This document shows positions 1 to 8,799 of a stretch of 64,000 bases of DNA, in pieces. The position numbers and the translations under genes are program-made. The stretch lies in assembly GCA_020630575.1 (NCBI GenBank), contig JAHDBD010000001.1, positions 1 to 64,000 on the forward strand, in the 5' to 3' direction. How positions within the stretch are numbered: position 1 is the first letter of the stretch; each line of letters starts with the position of its first letter. The notes beneath the pieces were generated by a model. That model was not told the origin of the DNA, did no database searches, and saw nothing but the letters and a program-made list of their open reading frames with translations. The DNA comes from Bernardetia sp. (GTDB taxonomy: Bacteria; Bacteroidota; Bacteroidia; Cytophagales; Bernardetiaceae).

Positions 1-252
1 ATGCAATTTGTTAAAAACAAAATTTTGTCCGAAAGCAAATTTGCGAAAGTCATAACTAAATCAAATTCTAGATTATTATTTTCTGCTATCTTTTTAATTT
101 TCCTTTTTGCTTTCTCTGTTTGGTTAATCTCTGTTATTTTCATGTTTTTTAGAGAGTGTTTCGTATCATTTTCTCTTTTTATTAAATGCTTCAAAAACTA
201 GGGTTAATTGTGATGAATATAACTAAACCTTATCTTTGATAGTACTTTTTTA

Positions 253-843
253 TTAAAGGTCTTGCAATTCCAAAAATTCAACTTTATTTTTAATAATAAA
301 ATTTGCAATTCTGTCCGAAAAATCTTTCTTGTAGTCAATATGCCAAAATCTTTCTTGGATTTGGTCTATTTCATCGTCTGATATTTCTTCTTTGTTCCAA
401 ACTTGCTCTAAAAATGTTGCATCTTCTGTTAATCCTAAGTCTTTCAATCCTTTAAGCAAACCTATTTTTTCTTCTCTTAGATTGTCATCACTTTCCTGTT
501 CATATTGTTTCAAAGATACTTCAGAGTAATCCCAAAAACCGTCGCTTTCAAATGTTGAAGAAAAAGAATAAAGATAATAGATGGATTTAATGTAGTCTGA
601 TAACTTTGAAAAAGTAGTATTTGTATTGTTTTTTTTATTTAATCGGAATATATTTTGTTCAATATAATAGTAAAAAAAATATAGATATTTTTCATCTTTG
701 GGTCTATCAAAATCTTGTTCAGTTAGCTTCGTAAAAATCCCTAATTCTTTTCTAATATTTCTTTTTTCCCATTCTCCAACAGTAGGATCTTCAAGTTTCT
801 TTAGTAAAAATTGTCTTTTTAATTCCTCTTTATTTGTCATCAT
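253..843 (-). CDS. Hypothetical protein, possibly DUF4375/DMP19-like
   Basis: Unrecognised soluble protein of about 196 residues, charged and aromatic-rich. The reading frame is open to 885, but the tandem ATGs at 843 and 840 (MMTNKEELKRQF) are the more natural start, because the upstream part looks like leader sequence. The middle (ESDGFWDYSEVS, then a helix ending GLKDLGL) loosely recalls DUF4375/DMP19-type proteins, which contain a GFxxYF-like patch followed by a helix ending in a small-residue loop. That resemblance is weak. It is the last gene of a same-strand run of four unknown genes (2676 down to 253), with 59 bases separating it from the next gene upstream. Confidence 0.6.
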   Translation of the reverse strand: MMTNKEELKRQFLLKKLEDPTVGEWEKRNIRKELGIFTKLTEQDFDRPKDEKYLYFFYYYIEQNIFRLNKKNNTNTTFSKLSDYIKSIYYLYSFSSTFESDGFWDYSEVSLKQYEQESDDNLREEKIGLLKGLKDLGLTEDATFLEQVWNKEEISDDEIDQIQERFWHIDYKKDFSDRIANFIIKNKVEFLELQDL

Positions 844-902
844 ATAATAGTGTATAAAATTTGTAGATACTATCAGTTTATGCAAAAACTGTTTTATTGG
901 TT

Positions 903-1535
903 TTAAATATACTCTTTTTCAACCTCAAGGATTGCTTCTCCATAAATATTCACTAGTTGTTTGTTGCATTTGTCACAACACGCCTTTACTGGAAGAGGAA
1001 TATTAGGCTTGAGTTGCCAAACATTCGTGCTTCCACAAGTACAATATATAGTGTAAAGTATTTCCCTTTTTTTTGTTCCAAAAGGCACAAAAGACCAAAA
1101 TTCATTTTTCCTTTTCTGTAATAATTTTGTTGCTTGTTGTGTTGCAAGAGTTATATAATAGGCATCACAACCTTCACGAACCAAATTTATAGATAATCCA
1201 TCTTTTTTTAAAATCTTATGGAATTTTTCCAAAAGAAAGGAAACTCCTCCTCCTCTTTCTATTTGATCATTATCTATTTTTTCATCTAACTGCTCATAAA
1301 TTTCGATGCTATTTAGGTCACTATTTTTCTCTAACTTATCTAGTCGGTATTTTAGAAAAGAAGATATTTCAAATTCTTCTTCTTCTCCTGACCAATCTAT
1401 CATTAAGATAATTTTTTCTTGAAGTAAATAGTCAAATAATTCTTCGTCTGAAATATTTTGCGATTCAAAATATATTTGAAGGTCAGAAAATTCAGAAGAG
1501 GAAAGTAGGTCTTTTATAATAGTTATATTTTCCAT
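903..1535 (-). CDS. Hypothetical protein with C-terminal zinc-ribbon-like cysteines
   Basis: A 210-residue protein I do not recognise. The N-terminal two thirds are acidic and helical. The C-terminal third carries two cysteine groups, YCTCGS and ACCDKC, about 20 residues apart, which is the usual layout of a zinc ribbon. No signal peptide or membrane segment is visible. It sits between two other unknown genes on the same strand and may be co-transcribed with the gene ending at 253. Metal binding is inferred only from the cysteine spacing. Confidence 0.65.
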   Translation of the reverse strand: MENITIIKDLLSSSEFSDLQIYFESQNISDEELFDYLLQEKIILMIDWSGEEEEFEISSFLKYRLDKLEKNSDLNSIEIYEQLDEKIDNDQIERGGGVSFLLEKFHKILKKDGLSINLVREGCDAYYITLATQQATKLLQKRKNEFWSFVPFGTKKREILYTIYCTCGSTNVWQLKPNIPLPVKACCDKCNKQLVNIYGEAILEVEKEYI

Positions 1536-1611
1536 TTGGTTTGTTTAGAATTTGTACACATCTAAAGTTTTTAAATTAGTTGTACTAACTAAGCTAGAAC
1601 GCACATTTAAA

Positions 1612-2031
1612 TTACCAATTATATCCAACACCGACATATTTAATTTGCTTTTTAGTAAAAAATAATTTGTAATTTTTGACTTCTTCTCTTATGTCTTTTA
1701 AATCATTCTCAATTTTCTGTCTGTCTAAAACCCAGCTTTCTTTAGTGTTGATATTTGTCCAAATAACAGTGTTTTCTTTATGTTTTACGTCAATTCCATG
1801 TATCCAACCACTACATTTTGGAACTCCACAATTACATGAAAAAATATAATATTCTCCATCAGATTCTAAACTTTTGATAAGAATATCTATATTGATTATG
1901 TCATTCTCTCCACAAGGTTTTTTTCCATTGATTTGTATTTCCAAATCTCCTTGCATCCAAATGTTTACAGAATCTAACTGAACAGCTTCAACTATTACTT
2001 CAATATTGATACTATCTAATTTTTCGTGCAT
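1612..2031 (-). CDS. Hypothetical protein with CxCGxxxCxG motif
   Basis: A 139-residue cytosolic-looking protein. The core reads YYIFSCNCGVPKCSGWIHGIDV, and the C-CG-C-G-GI pattern recalls small bacterial proteins often found next to polymorphic toxins or SMI1-type immunity genes. I cannot name the family from sequence alone. The cysteines could bind a metal. It lies 36 bases downstream of a secreted protein gene and 76 bases before the next gene, all on the minus strand. Confidence 0.6.
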   Translation of the reverse strand: MHEKLDSINIEVIVEAVQLDSVNIWMQGDLEIQINGKKPCGENDIINIDILIKSLESDGEYYIFSCNCGVPKCSGWIHGIDVKHKENTVIWTNINTKESWVLDRQKIENDLKDIREEVKNYKLFFTKKQIKYVGVGYNW

Positions 2032-2067
2032 TTTTGCTTTAATAAAGATTGGATAAACATCATGATT

Positions 2068-2676
2068 TTAATATAAATCCTTATCTGAAAACTTGAAATT
2101 CTGTATTTTGGGTAATGGGCGAATCCATCTTTTTTCCTCTGTTCTTCTAGAAATATCATCAGTGCCTAATAACATGTCTTCTTCTGTCTTAATTCCTGTT
2201 ATTAGATTAAATATAGCTTCGGTTGTAGTATCTTTTCCATCATAAGTATATCTTGAAACTATAATTAATTCAAAGTTGCCATTTCGTAATTTGAATTCAT
2301 GAGCAGTTGTTCCTCCTTTCATATATCCAAGAAGTAACAAATTACCATTTTCTATCAGAAGATTTGGAATTTCTTCCCTGTCATCTCCTTTCCCTTTTTC
2401 AGGTGGATACATTGCCTCAATTATTTGAGTAGAGGAAACAACTAATTTTAGTCTTCCATTAGGTTGAGAAAGAAATATTTGAAGTCTCAATGGTACAGTT
2501 TGATCGACAGTATCCATACAAATGATAACCCTGTCTAGTATACCATCATTATTCAAATCACCTTCTTCTTCTCTTATTAGTATATCAAAATTATCTTGAC
2601 TTTCACTATTTTGTGCAAGTACATTCATTTGACCTAAAATAAGAAACAATAGGGTATAGAGAAAAGTATTTTTCAT
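2068..2676 (-). CDS. Secreted protein of unknown function
   Basis: 202 residues starting with a clear signal peptide (about residues 1-21, cleavage after VLAQ). Shortly after it comes DLNNDGILDRVII, the Asp/Asn-rich calcium-loop-like signature seen in VCBS/FG-GAP and related secreted proteins where a record of quantity follows. The rest is beta-rich with no catalytic motif I recognise. Likely periplasmic or surface located. First gene of the four-gene minus-strand run; about 260 bases of AT-rich DNA without a visible gene separate it from the DJ-1 gene. Confidence 0.65.
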   Translation of the reverse strand: MKNTFLYTLLFLILGQMNVLAQNSESQDNFDILIREEEGDLNNDGILDRVIICMDTVDQTVPLRLQIFLSQPNGRLKLVVSSTQIIEAMYPPEKGKGDDREEIPNLLIENGNLLLLGYMKGGTTAHEFKLRNGNFELIIVSRYTYDGKDTTTEAIFNLITGIKTEEDMLLGTDDISRRTEEKRWIRPLPKIQNFKFSDKDLY

Positions 2677-2936
2677 AGTTTTGTTTACTTACTTGAATTT
2701 AACTGGTAAATGCACATTTTTTTAAGTCGTTATACATTTTGTATTAGACAATATAAAATCAATTTTTTCTAAATCTATTGTTTATAATTTCTTGTAGTTA
2801 ATACTATTCTATTTTTTTACTGGTCTTCTGAATATCTAGAAGTTATTTTTTGCATTTAGTCATCGTAACAGCACAATTTTAAACTCTAATTACTAAAAAT
2901 TCTTAGAGTTTCAATTTAATACAAAAATATAAGTGT

Positions 2937-3623
2937 TTAGACTTTTCCCAAAAACTCCAACAAAGCCTTTGCAGTTGCATTGGATGATAAAGGATTTTGA
3001 CCTGAAATAAGTAAACCATCAACTTCTACATGCGATTCAAATGGCAGAGTTGCAATATGATAATCTGCTCCCAATTCCTTCAAACGGTCTTCTAATGTAT
3101 AGGGAATATTATCTAACTTCATCACCAACTTTTCTTCAGCGTTTGAAAATCCTGTCACTCGCTTTCCTTTTAGTAAAGATGGTTTGAGTTCAGCAGCTTT
3201 TAGTAGTGCAGCAGGTCCATGACAGACAGAAGCAACAGGCTTTCCAGCTTCCAAAAACTCCAAAATCAATTTTCCACTTTCTTCATTGGATGCCAAATCA
3301 AATATAGGACCGTGTCCACCAGGTAAGAAAATAGCATCGTAATTACTAGCTGTTACTTCAGAAAGCAAAATAGTAAAGTTGAGAGCTGCTTGAGCAATTT
3401 TGTCATCTTGAAATCTTCTATTCGAACCTGTTATGTTTTTAGTCAGTTCGCTTGTTGGGTCAATCGGTGGTTTGCCTCCTTTCGGACTTGCCAACGTAAC
3501 TTGATATCCTGCATCAATAAATTCGTAATACGGGTCAGTAAATTCTCCAAGCCATAAACCTGTTGTAGTGTCTGTATTGAGTAGTTCTTTGTGAGAAGTG
3601 ATAACAAATAGTATTTTTTTCAT
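2937..3623 (-). CDS. DJ-1/PfpI family protein (Hsp31-like class I glutamine amidotransferase fold)
   Basis: 228 residues, full length for the Hsp31/YhbO-type branch of the DJ-1/PfpI superfamily. The nucleophile elbow is ASVCHGPAALL, with the reactive Cys followed by His, and the conserved Glu lies in GLWLGEFTDPYYEF near residue 28. The block IFLPGGHGP (about residue 100) matches the family. Members act as glyoxalase III/deglycase-like enzymes, chaperones or peptidases in carbonyl and oxidative stress, and sequence alone cannot tell which. No signal peptide, so cytosolic. It stands alone between intergenic stretches. Confidence 0.9.
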   Translation of the reverse strand: MKKILFVITSHKELLNTDTTTGLWLGEFTDPYYEFIDAGYQVTLASPKGGKPPIDPTSELTKNITGSNRRFQDDKIAQAALNFTILLSEVTASNYDAIFLPGGHGPIFDLASNEESGKLILEFLEAGKPVASVCHGPAALLKAAELKPSLLKGKRVTGFSNAEEKLVMKLDNIPYTLEDRLKELGADYHIATLPFESHVEVDGLLISGQNPLSSNATAKALLEFLGKV

Positions 3624-3850
3624 GACAATTTTATTTTTAGTTTAAAGGTTTATTTATACTAACAAAATAATTTATGTATTGTTACTGTCATACTTTATTA
3701 AGCCCTTCAAAGTTATTTTGACAGTTTAAAATTTTATTTTAATAAATACATTTTATTTGTCTTAGTTACTTAAACTACTTGGTGCTTTATGAATTTAGTT
3801 GCAACTTGAAGTCGTCGGTAGGACACCGACAACGGCTAGTAAATAACTAT

Positions 3851-5098
3851 CTATTTTTTCTTTAGTTCTTCCATTCTTTTTTTGTAATACTCATCATCAT
3901 TTATTTCAAGAGCCTTCTCAATAAATTTTATAGCAGTAGTATTATCACCATTTCTTTCGTAATAATCAGCCATAGAATCATAAGTATTGGCATTTTTTGG
4001 ATAATATTCAATAGCAAATTCAAAGAACATTTTGGCTCTTTTCATTTGTTCCATATCCATACTCATATAACCAGACATATTTAAAAGAAATTCAGGATAG
4101 GGTGGAACTGAATATCCAAAATACTTTTCTAGCTTCTCTGCACGATATTTTATTATTTTGGATAACTCTTCTGTTGAAGTTGTTGGCAAGTTAAATTTTT
4201 GAGTGTTTTCCATTTGATACCATTGAAAAACAGAAATTAATCCATCCATTATAGAAGGAAAAGGAATTGTACCATGTAAATCTCTAGGATAAAATTTCCA
4301 TTCAAAAGCTAATCCATCTACCTTATTTTGTTTTATCATATCTGAAAACATAATATTAGACCTTCCAAACAAAGTAAAATCTGATGTATCTGTCATTACA
4401 TTATCAATAGTTATTTCTGGTTTCTGCCAGTGTAATTGTCCACCTAAAGACATAAATAAAGACTTTTCTTTATAATCATTGCTTGCCAGTTTTTCTTTAG
4501 CTTTATTTAATAATTTTTGATTATCCCAATCCAAACTTGGGTCTATGGCAATATAATTAGAAAATAAATTTGGCTTATAAAGAAATGTATAAAGCGCAAA
4601 TAAACCACCATAGGAATGACCAATTAATGTCCTGAAATTAGTTACAGGATATTTATTTTCTATGAATGGAATTAGTTCTGTTTCTATAAAATTACTAAAA
4701 TTAGCTGCTTCTCCGTTTTCTTGATTAAATGGCATTCCATTCATCTCTTTTATTTTGGAAGTTGTCAAATCTCTCATTCTGTTATCAGCATTTGAAATGC
4801 CAATCAGAACCATTTCAGGTGTAAATCCACCACTATAAAAATTTTGCACATTATGAACAGTAGGCAAAAATACTTCTCCATCTAAAATAAAAGCAACAGG
4901 ATATTTGTCATTTTTATCATATCCCTGAGGAAGTTGTACATAAAACTTCCTATATTCTTTTAGAGTTTTGGAATATAAACTATCTAAAACGCCCACTTTT
5001 GATAAAAATTGAATGTTTTTATTGCTTTGAGCATTTGTAAATTGTGGTAAGAAAAAAAACAAACTTATTACCAACACTATTTGTATTCTAGACTTCAT
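3851..5098 (-). CDS. Secreted esterase (COG2819/Fes-like alpha/beta hydrolase) with C-terminal TPR
   Basis: 415 residues from the ATG at 5098 (MKSRIQIVLV), chosen over the frame start at 5155 because it begins directly at a signal peptide ending NAQS. The nucleophile elbow is GHSYGGLFALY, preceded by the ILDGEVFLPTV block typical of IroE/Fes/esterase D-type enzymes, and a DLHGTIP segment near residue 255 probably supplies the catalytic His. The last about 60 residues form a TPR (ANTYDSMADYYERNGD then FIEKALEIND). Likely periplasmic or lipid-facing ester hydrolysis; the substrate is unknown. Confidence 0.85.
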   Translation of the reverse strand: MKSRIQIVLVISLFFFLPQFTNAQSNKNIQFLSKVGVLDSLYSKTLKEYRKFYVQLPQGYDKNDKYPVAFILDGEVFLPTVHNVQNFYSGGFTPEMVLIGISNADNRMRDLTTSKIKEMNGMPFNQENGEAANFSNFIETELIPFIENKYPVTNFRTLIGHSYGGLFALYTFLYKPNLFSNYIAIDPSLDWDNQKLLNKAKEKLASNDYKEKSLFMSLGGQLHWQKPEITIDNVMTDTSDFTLFGRSNIMFSDMIKQNKVDGLAFEWKFYPRDLHGTIPFPSIMDGLISVFQWYQMENTQKFNLPTTSTEELSKIIKYRAEKLEKYFGYSVPPYPEFLLNMSGYMSMDMEQMKRAKMFFEFAIEYYPKNANTYDSMADYYERNGDNTTAIKFIEKALEINDDEYYKKRMEELKKK

Positions 5099-5194
5099 TA
5101 TTTTGTACTTAATTTCGATGGTGTTAATTTCAAATATCTCCATCAATTTATACAAAAAAAATAAGAATAGTGTGGACTGAGGTAAAATAAATTT

Positions 5195-5255
5195 GGCTCT
5201 TCCGACTTTTTAGCGAAACACCATTTTATCATTTCGCTAAATTGTCGGAAGAGCC
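5195..5255. repeat. Long inverted repeat covering the end of a small gene
   Basis: Arms 5195-5218 and 5232-5255 match at 22 of 24 positions, both starting GGCTCTTCCGAC/GTCGGAAGAGCC. The stop codon (5229-5231) of the 69-residue membrane protein lies in the 13-base loop and its last codons in the right arm. It may also terminate that gene. Confidence 0.7.
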
Positions 5256-5438
5256 ATAAAATTTTTTTAAGGTTTTTATATGAAGGAAAAATAAAACAAC
5301 TATAATTACTATCAAACTACTAAAAAAAATTCCTAAAGAATCATCAAAACACCCTCCAAAACCACAAGAAATTTTCACTTTTCGAAAAAGAATTCCGATT
5401 AAAAGTAAAGTTGTACCTAGTCTATTTTTGTTTTTCAA
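5229..5438 (-). CDS. Small membrane protein
   Basis: 69 residues with two hydrophobic segments (about 8-20 and 36-53), separated by a short SCGFGGCFDD loop, and a basic tail. No family recognised. Its last codons and stop lie inside the right arm of a long inverted repeat (5195-5255), so the protein's C terminus is effectively encoded by a hairpin. The gene may be real but recently re-ended by that element. It lies downstream of the M61 peptidase gene on the same strand. Confidence 0.45.
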   Translation of the reverse strand: MKNKNRLGTTLLLIGILFRKVKISCGFGGCFDDSLGIFFSSLIVIIVVLFFLHIKTLKKFYGSSDNLAK

Positions 5439-5470
5439 GTTTATTTGATTTAATTTTTTACGAAAAAAAT

Positions 5471-5502
5471 AACTGATTCAAACGTCGACGCTTGAATCAG
5501 TT
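5471..5502. repeat. GTCGAC-centred palindrome, second copy
   Basis: AACTGATTCAAACGTC meets GACGCTTGAATCAGTT with one mismatch. Shares the core of the 36-base palindrome at 40807; the flanking pair differs (GATTC/GAATC here, GGTTC/GAACC there), which keeps pairing. Between the M61 gene end and the small membrane gene. Confidence 0.7.
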
Positions 5503-5511
5503 GATACTTAT

Positions 5512-7293
5512 CTATACCAAAGGTGCAAGCCATTTTTTCAAGTTCTCTTTTTGTTCTTCACTTGCATCTTCCTTTACAGTCAATTTAATATTGGGATATT
5601 GATTTTCATCATATTTTGTTTTGATAGTATGAAGTTGATTATCTCTAAAGAATGAAATTTCTATCTCTGACTTTCCTTCTTTGACAGCTTTTTTCAAAAT
5701 TGTATTTGGGTTGATAGCATCTAATTTATAAGAATTAATAGCTACAATCTCATCATTGACAGTCAAGAATTTGGCTACTTCACTTGTTGGAGAAAAACCA
5801 ACCACAAAATATCCGTTATTTACTCCATTGGTTTGAAAGACCGTTTTTAAGCCTAATCTTCTTTCTATTTCATTGTCGTTATGGATAAACTCTTTCTCAA
5901 TTCCGATATACTCAAAGGCTTCTTTCAAATAGGTATTTAAAGCATTTGGCGAATAAATACATTTCTCAAAATAATCTTTGATATGCTCGCCTGCTACTTG
6001 ATCAACTACATTGTGGTAATCTTCTAACGAATATCCAATTTGTTTTTTGCCGAAATCTTCCCACATTTTTACCATTACATCATCCAATGATTTTTCATTG
6101 TTGCTAGATTTTCTGATTTTCATATCCAAGATAAAAGCAGCCATTGCCCCTTCTACATAAATTGAAGATTTTCGGTTCGGAATACCCAATTCATAACCAT
6201 CAAGCCATAAATCATACGACGAGTCAGCAACAGAAAGATTAAGTCTTCCATTATTGTGAAAATGTCTTTTTAGTAAAGTTTCAAAGTCTTTAAGGTAATA
6301 TTCTTGCGACCAAACACCACTTCTACACAAAACATAATCTCCATAATAAGTAGTTAATCCTTCAGCTACAAAACCAGTCTTGAAATAGGTTTCTTTAGAC
6401 AAATCGTAAGGCATAAGTTCTTTCGGACGAATACGCATAATATTCCAAAAGTGGAAAAGCTCATGCGAACTAATTCCCAAAAAGTCATTGTAACGAACTG
6501 TTCCGTCCATATCATAATCTGCTCCCAATGTAATGACAGTAGAATGGCAATGTTCTACACCATGATACTTTGGATATGGCAAAATCTGAAACATGAAATG
6601 ATAATCTGTACTTGGAAAATCTTTGAAAAGAGCAATTTGGTCTTGTGTAAATTTCTGAAACTCTTTTACAGCTTTTTCAAAATTAATGTTCCAATCTCCT
6701 TGAATCCAAATATGAAAATTTGCTTCCGAATTGGCGACTTTATAACTTTTATGTTGTAATGTGTCAGAAGCAATTAAAGGCGAATCTATAAGATGAAAGA
6801 AGTTTTCAGCAATCAGAAAATTCTTGTCTTTGTCTTGTGTTTTTTCAATTTTTTGTTCTAATGCACAGGCAATTTTATAGCGAGAAGGCATTTCTACATG
6901 CATTCTGTACATAGAATCTGGGCGATTTTTGACTTCTAAACAACAACAAATGAAATTCAAATAAATTTGTTTTTCGTCTACATAACAACCTCCTGCATCC
7001 ATTTGATAGGCATAGTAGGTATAATGAACTTTTACTGTCTTTGCGCCATCTGTTTTTACTCTCCAATTATCTTTTGTAGCTTTTGAGAATTCTAATGGTT
7101 TGTCATTTTCATCAAAAACATTAAATTGAGCTATGTTTTTGGCAAAATTTTGAAGTGTATAACGCCCTGGTCGCCACGCAGGAAGTTGAAGAGAAAGTTC
7201 TTTTTCCATAATATCATCTACGTGATTTATGGTAAGTTCAATATTGATAAAATGATGATGCGCTTGTGTGTATGAAATTTTATAATCTAACAT
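5512..7293 (-). CDS. M61 family (glycyl aminopeptidase-like) metallopeptidase with PDZ domain
   Basis: 593 residues, usual length for M61. The N-terminal about 180 residues are the beta-rich M61 N domain (SYTQAHHHFINIELTI). The zinc site HELFHFWN (around residue 278) supplies two His and the catalytic Glu, and the third ligand is the Glu in GFVAEGLTTYYGDY. A PDZ-like domain follows at about 480-570 (GYFVVGFSPTSEVAKFLTVNDEIVAI). No signal peptide is visible, so it may be cytosolic. It is divergently arranged with the GT9 gene across a 134-base region containing three hairpins. Confidence 0.92.
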   Translation of the reverse strand: MLDYKISYTQAHHHFINIELTINHVDDIMEKELSLQLPAWRPGRYTLQNFAKNIAQFNVFDENDKPLEFSKATKDNWRVKTDGAKTVKVHYTYYAYQMDAGGCYVDEKQIYLNFICCCLEVKNRPDSMYRMHVEMPSRYKIACALEQKIEKTQDKDKNFLIAENFFHLIDSPLIASDTLQHKSYKVANSEANFHIWIQGDWNINFEKAVKEFQKFTQDQIALFKDFPSTDYHFMFQILPYPKYHGVEHCHSTVITLGADYDMDGTVRYNDFLGISSHELFHFWNIMRIRPKELMPYDLSKETYFKTGFVAEGLTTYYGDYVLCRSGVWSQEYYLKDFETLLKRHFHNNGRLNLSVADSSYDLWLDGYELGIPNRKSSIYVEGAMAAFILDMKIRKSSNNEKSLDDVMVKMWEDFGKKQIGYSLEDYHNVVDQVAGEHIKDYFEKCIYSPNALNTYLKEAFEYIGIEKEFIHNDNEIERRLGLKTVFQTNGVNNGYFVVGFSPTSEVAKFLTVNDEIVAINSYKLDAINPNTILKKAVKEGKSEIEISFFRDNQLHTIKTKYDENQYPNIKLTVKEDASEEQKENLKKWLAPLV

Positions 7294-7329
7294 TTGAAAA
7301 GAATAGAGTAAATTTGAAAAAAATATAAT

Positions 7330-7409
7330 CGTTCAAGCATGTTGCTTGGACGCTCTGTTGCAGCAAGCATATACTTGCGAAGTGATAAGCACAAGATAGA
7401 ATCTTGCGC
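7330..7409. repeat. Three hairpins between M61 and GT9 genes
   Basis: CGTTCAAGCA/TGCTTGGACG (7330-7352), GCAAG/CTTGC (7363-7378) and CAAGAT/ATCTTG (7392-7406), each on a CAAG/CTTG theme. They fill the divergent promoter region; the GT9 start is 19 bases beyond. Confidence 0.55.
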
Positions 7410-7427
7410 TAGTAAAATGATAATTTA

Positions 7428-8483
7428 ATGAAAATTCTACTAATACAAACAGCTTTTATAGGCGATGTAATTTTGGCTACTTCGCTTATTGAATCTATCT
7501 ATAAAAAATATCCTTCTGCAAAAATTGATTTTTTATTGCGAAAAGGAAACGAAAATTTACTTCAAGAACATCCTTTATTGAATGAAGTTTTGATTTGGGA
7601 TAAAAAAAATAAATATAAAAGTCTTTTTGAACTTATAAAAAAAGTTAGAAAGTCGTCTTACGATGCCGTTTTGAATTTACAGCGTTTTGGTGCAACAGGA
7701 CTTTTGACAGCCTTTTCGAATTCAAAAATAAAGGCAGGGTTCAAAAAAAATCCTTTTTCTTGGGCTTTTACGCACAAATATCAACACATAATTACGACAG
7801 ACAAAAACTCGCCTCATGAAATAGAGAGAAATAGCAAAGTATTAGAGAGTATAAAAATAAATGAAATTTCGAAGCCCAAATTATATCCGTCTCAGTCTGA
7901 TAAAGATAAAATAAAGGAATTTATTCAAAACGATTTTGTTTGTATTGCGCCTACTTCGGTTTGGTTTACCAAACAATTTCCTTTGCATAAATGGATTGAC
8001 TTTATAGAAAAATTTCTTTTAGAAAACGAAACTATTTTACATCAAAACTTTACCATTTATTTGTTAGGTGCGCCATCAGATGCAGAAAATTGTCAGAAAA
8101 TTATTGATACAATAGAAACAAAATTAAAAGAATTAAATCAAAATAATTTAAAATTCAAAGTTATAAACTTAGCAGGAAAATTATCCTTGATGCAATCGGC
8201 TGCTTTGATGGAACATGCAAAACTTGTTTTGGCAAATGATTCTGCGCCTTTGCATTTGGCTTCGTCTGTCAATGCGCCTATTTGTGCCGTTTTTTGTTCT
8301 ACTGTTCCTGCTTTTGGTTTTACACCTCTTTCGGATAAATCATTTATTATCGAAACTCAAAAACAGTTAGATTGTCGCCCTTGTGGTTTGCACGGATTTA
8401 AAAACTGTCCAAAAGGAAATTTTGAGTGTGCAGAGAGCATAAAAACAGAGCAGATTTTGGAGATTGTAAATAGTATTTTGTAA
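7428..8483 (+). CDS. Glycosyltransferase family 9 (LPS heptosyltransferase-like)
   Basis: 351 residues, normal for GT9. It opens with MKILLIQTAFIGDVILATSL, the N-terminal signature of ADP-heptose:LPS heptosyltransferases, and carries the nucleotide-sugar block ANDSAPLHLASS at about residue 265. APTSVWFTKQFP near 180 matches the family acceptor/donor region. The C terminus has CRPCGLHGFKNCPKG, a cysteine-rich end common in heptosyltransferase II-type members. It most likely adds a sugar to lipid A core or another glycolipid at the inner membrane. A hairpin terminator follows at 8513. Confidence 0.9.
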   Translation: MKILLIQTAFIGDVILATSLIESIYKKYPSAKIDFLLRKGNENLLQEHPLLNEVLIWDKKNKYKSLFELIKKVRKSSYDAVLNLQRFGATGLLTAFSNSKIKAGFKKNPFSWAFTHKYQHIITTDKNSPHEIERNSKVLESIKINEISKPKLYPSQSDKDKIKEFIQNDFVCIAPTSVWFTKQFPLHKWIDFIEKFLLENETILHQNFTIYLLGAPSDAENCQKIIDTIETKLKELNQNNLKFKVINLAGKLSLMQSAALMEHAKLVLANDSAPLHLASSVNAPICAVFCSTVPAFGFTPLSDKSFIIETQKQLDCRPCGLHGFKNCPKGNFECAESIKTEQILEIVNSIL

Positions 8484-8512
8484 AACACATATACCTTTCT
8501 GTTTAGAAATTC

Positions 8513-8545
8513 AACAGACAAGATGTCTGTTATACTTTTTATTAA
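8513..8545 (+). terminator. Terminator after GT9
   Basis: AACAGACA and TGTCTGTT pair perfectly over eight bases with a three-base loop (8513-8531), followed by a T-rich run. About 30 bases after the GT9 stop. Confidence 0.7.
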
Positions 8546-8674
8546 CATTTTTTAATAAAAACTTTTGAAATTAGAGGGTGATAAAAATAAGTTTTGGGTA
8601 TAAAGAAGTAAAGCAACTCATCAAAAGGTATGCTTTAAAGAAATTCAAGACTGTATTATCTTTCCCCTTACTGA

Positions 8675-8710
8675 AAAAAGCATTGTTTGTATGAACAATG
8701 CTTTTTTGTT
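8675..8710. terminator. Bidirectional terminator before psd
   Basis: AAAAAGCATTGTT pairs with AACAATGCTTTTT, with T run. Between convergent GT9 and psd. Confidence 0.75.
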
Positions 8711-8799
8711 TTTCCTATGTTTTGAGCTGACAAGAGCAAGAACTTGCTTAGATTAGTGGAAGAGAAGCAAAAATTGCTACTAAAAAAATATCAATCAGA

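Larger units (their letters stand above)
8484..8799. other. Intergenic region between GT9 and psd
   Basis: 316 bases with two hairpins (8513 and 8675, listed separately) and a small CAAG/CTTG palindrome AGCAAGAACTTGCT at 8733-8746. No gene seen. Confidence 0.4.

Noticed and set aside
1-201. A 66-residue frame starting at base 1
   Set aside because: Low complexity, no family, starts exactly at the window edge and no promoter or terminator; more likely chance.
6451-6759. A 102-residue plus-strand frame
   Set aside because: Antisense to the M61 peptidase, no motif.
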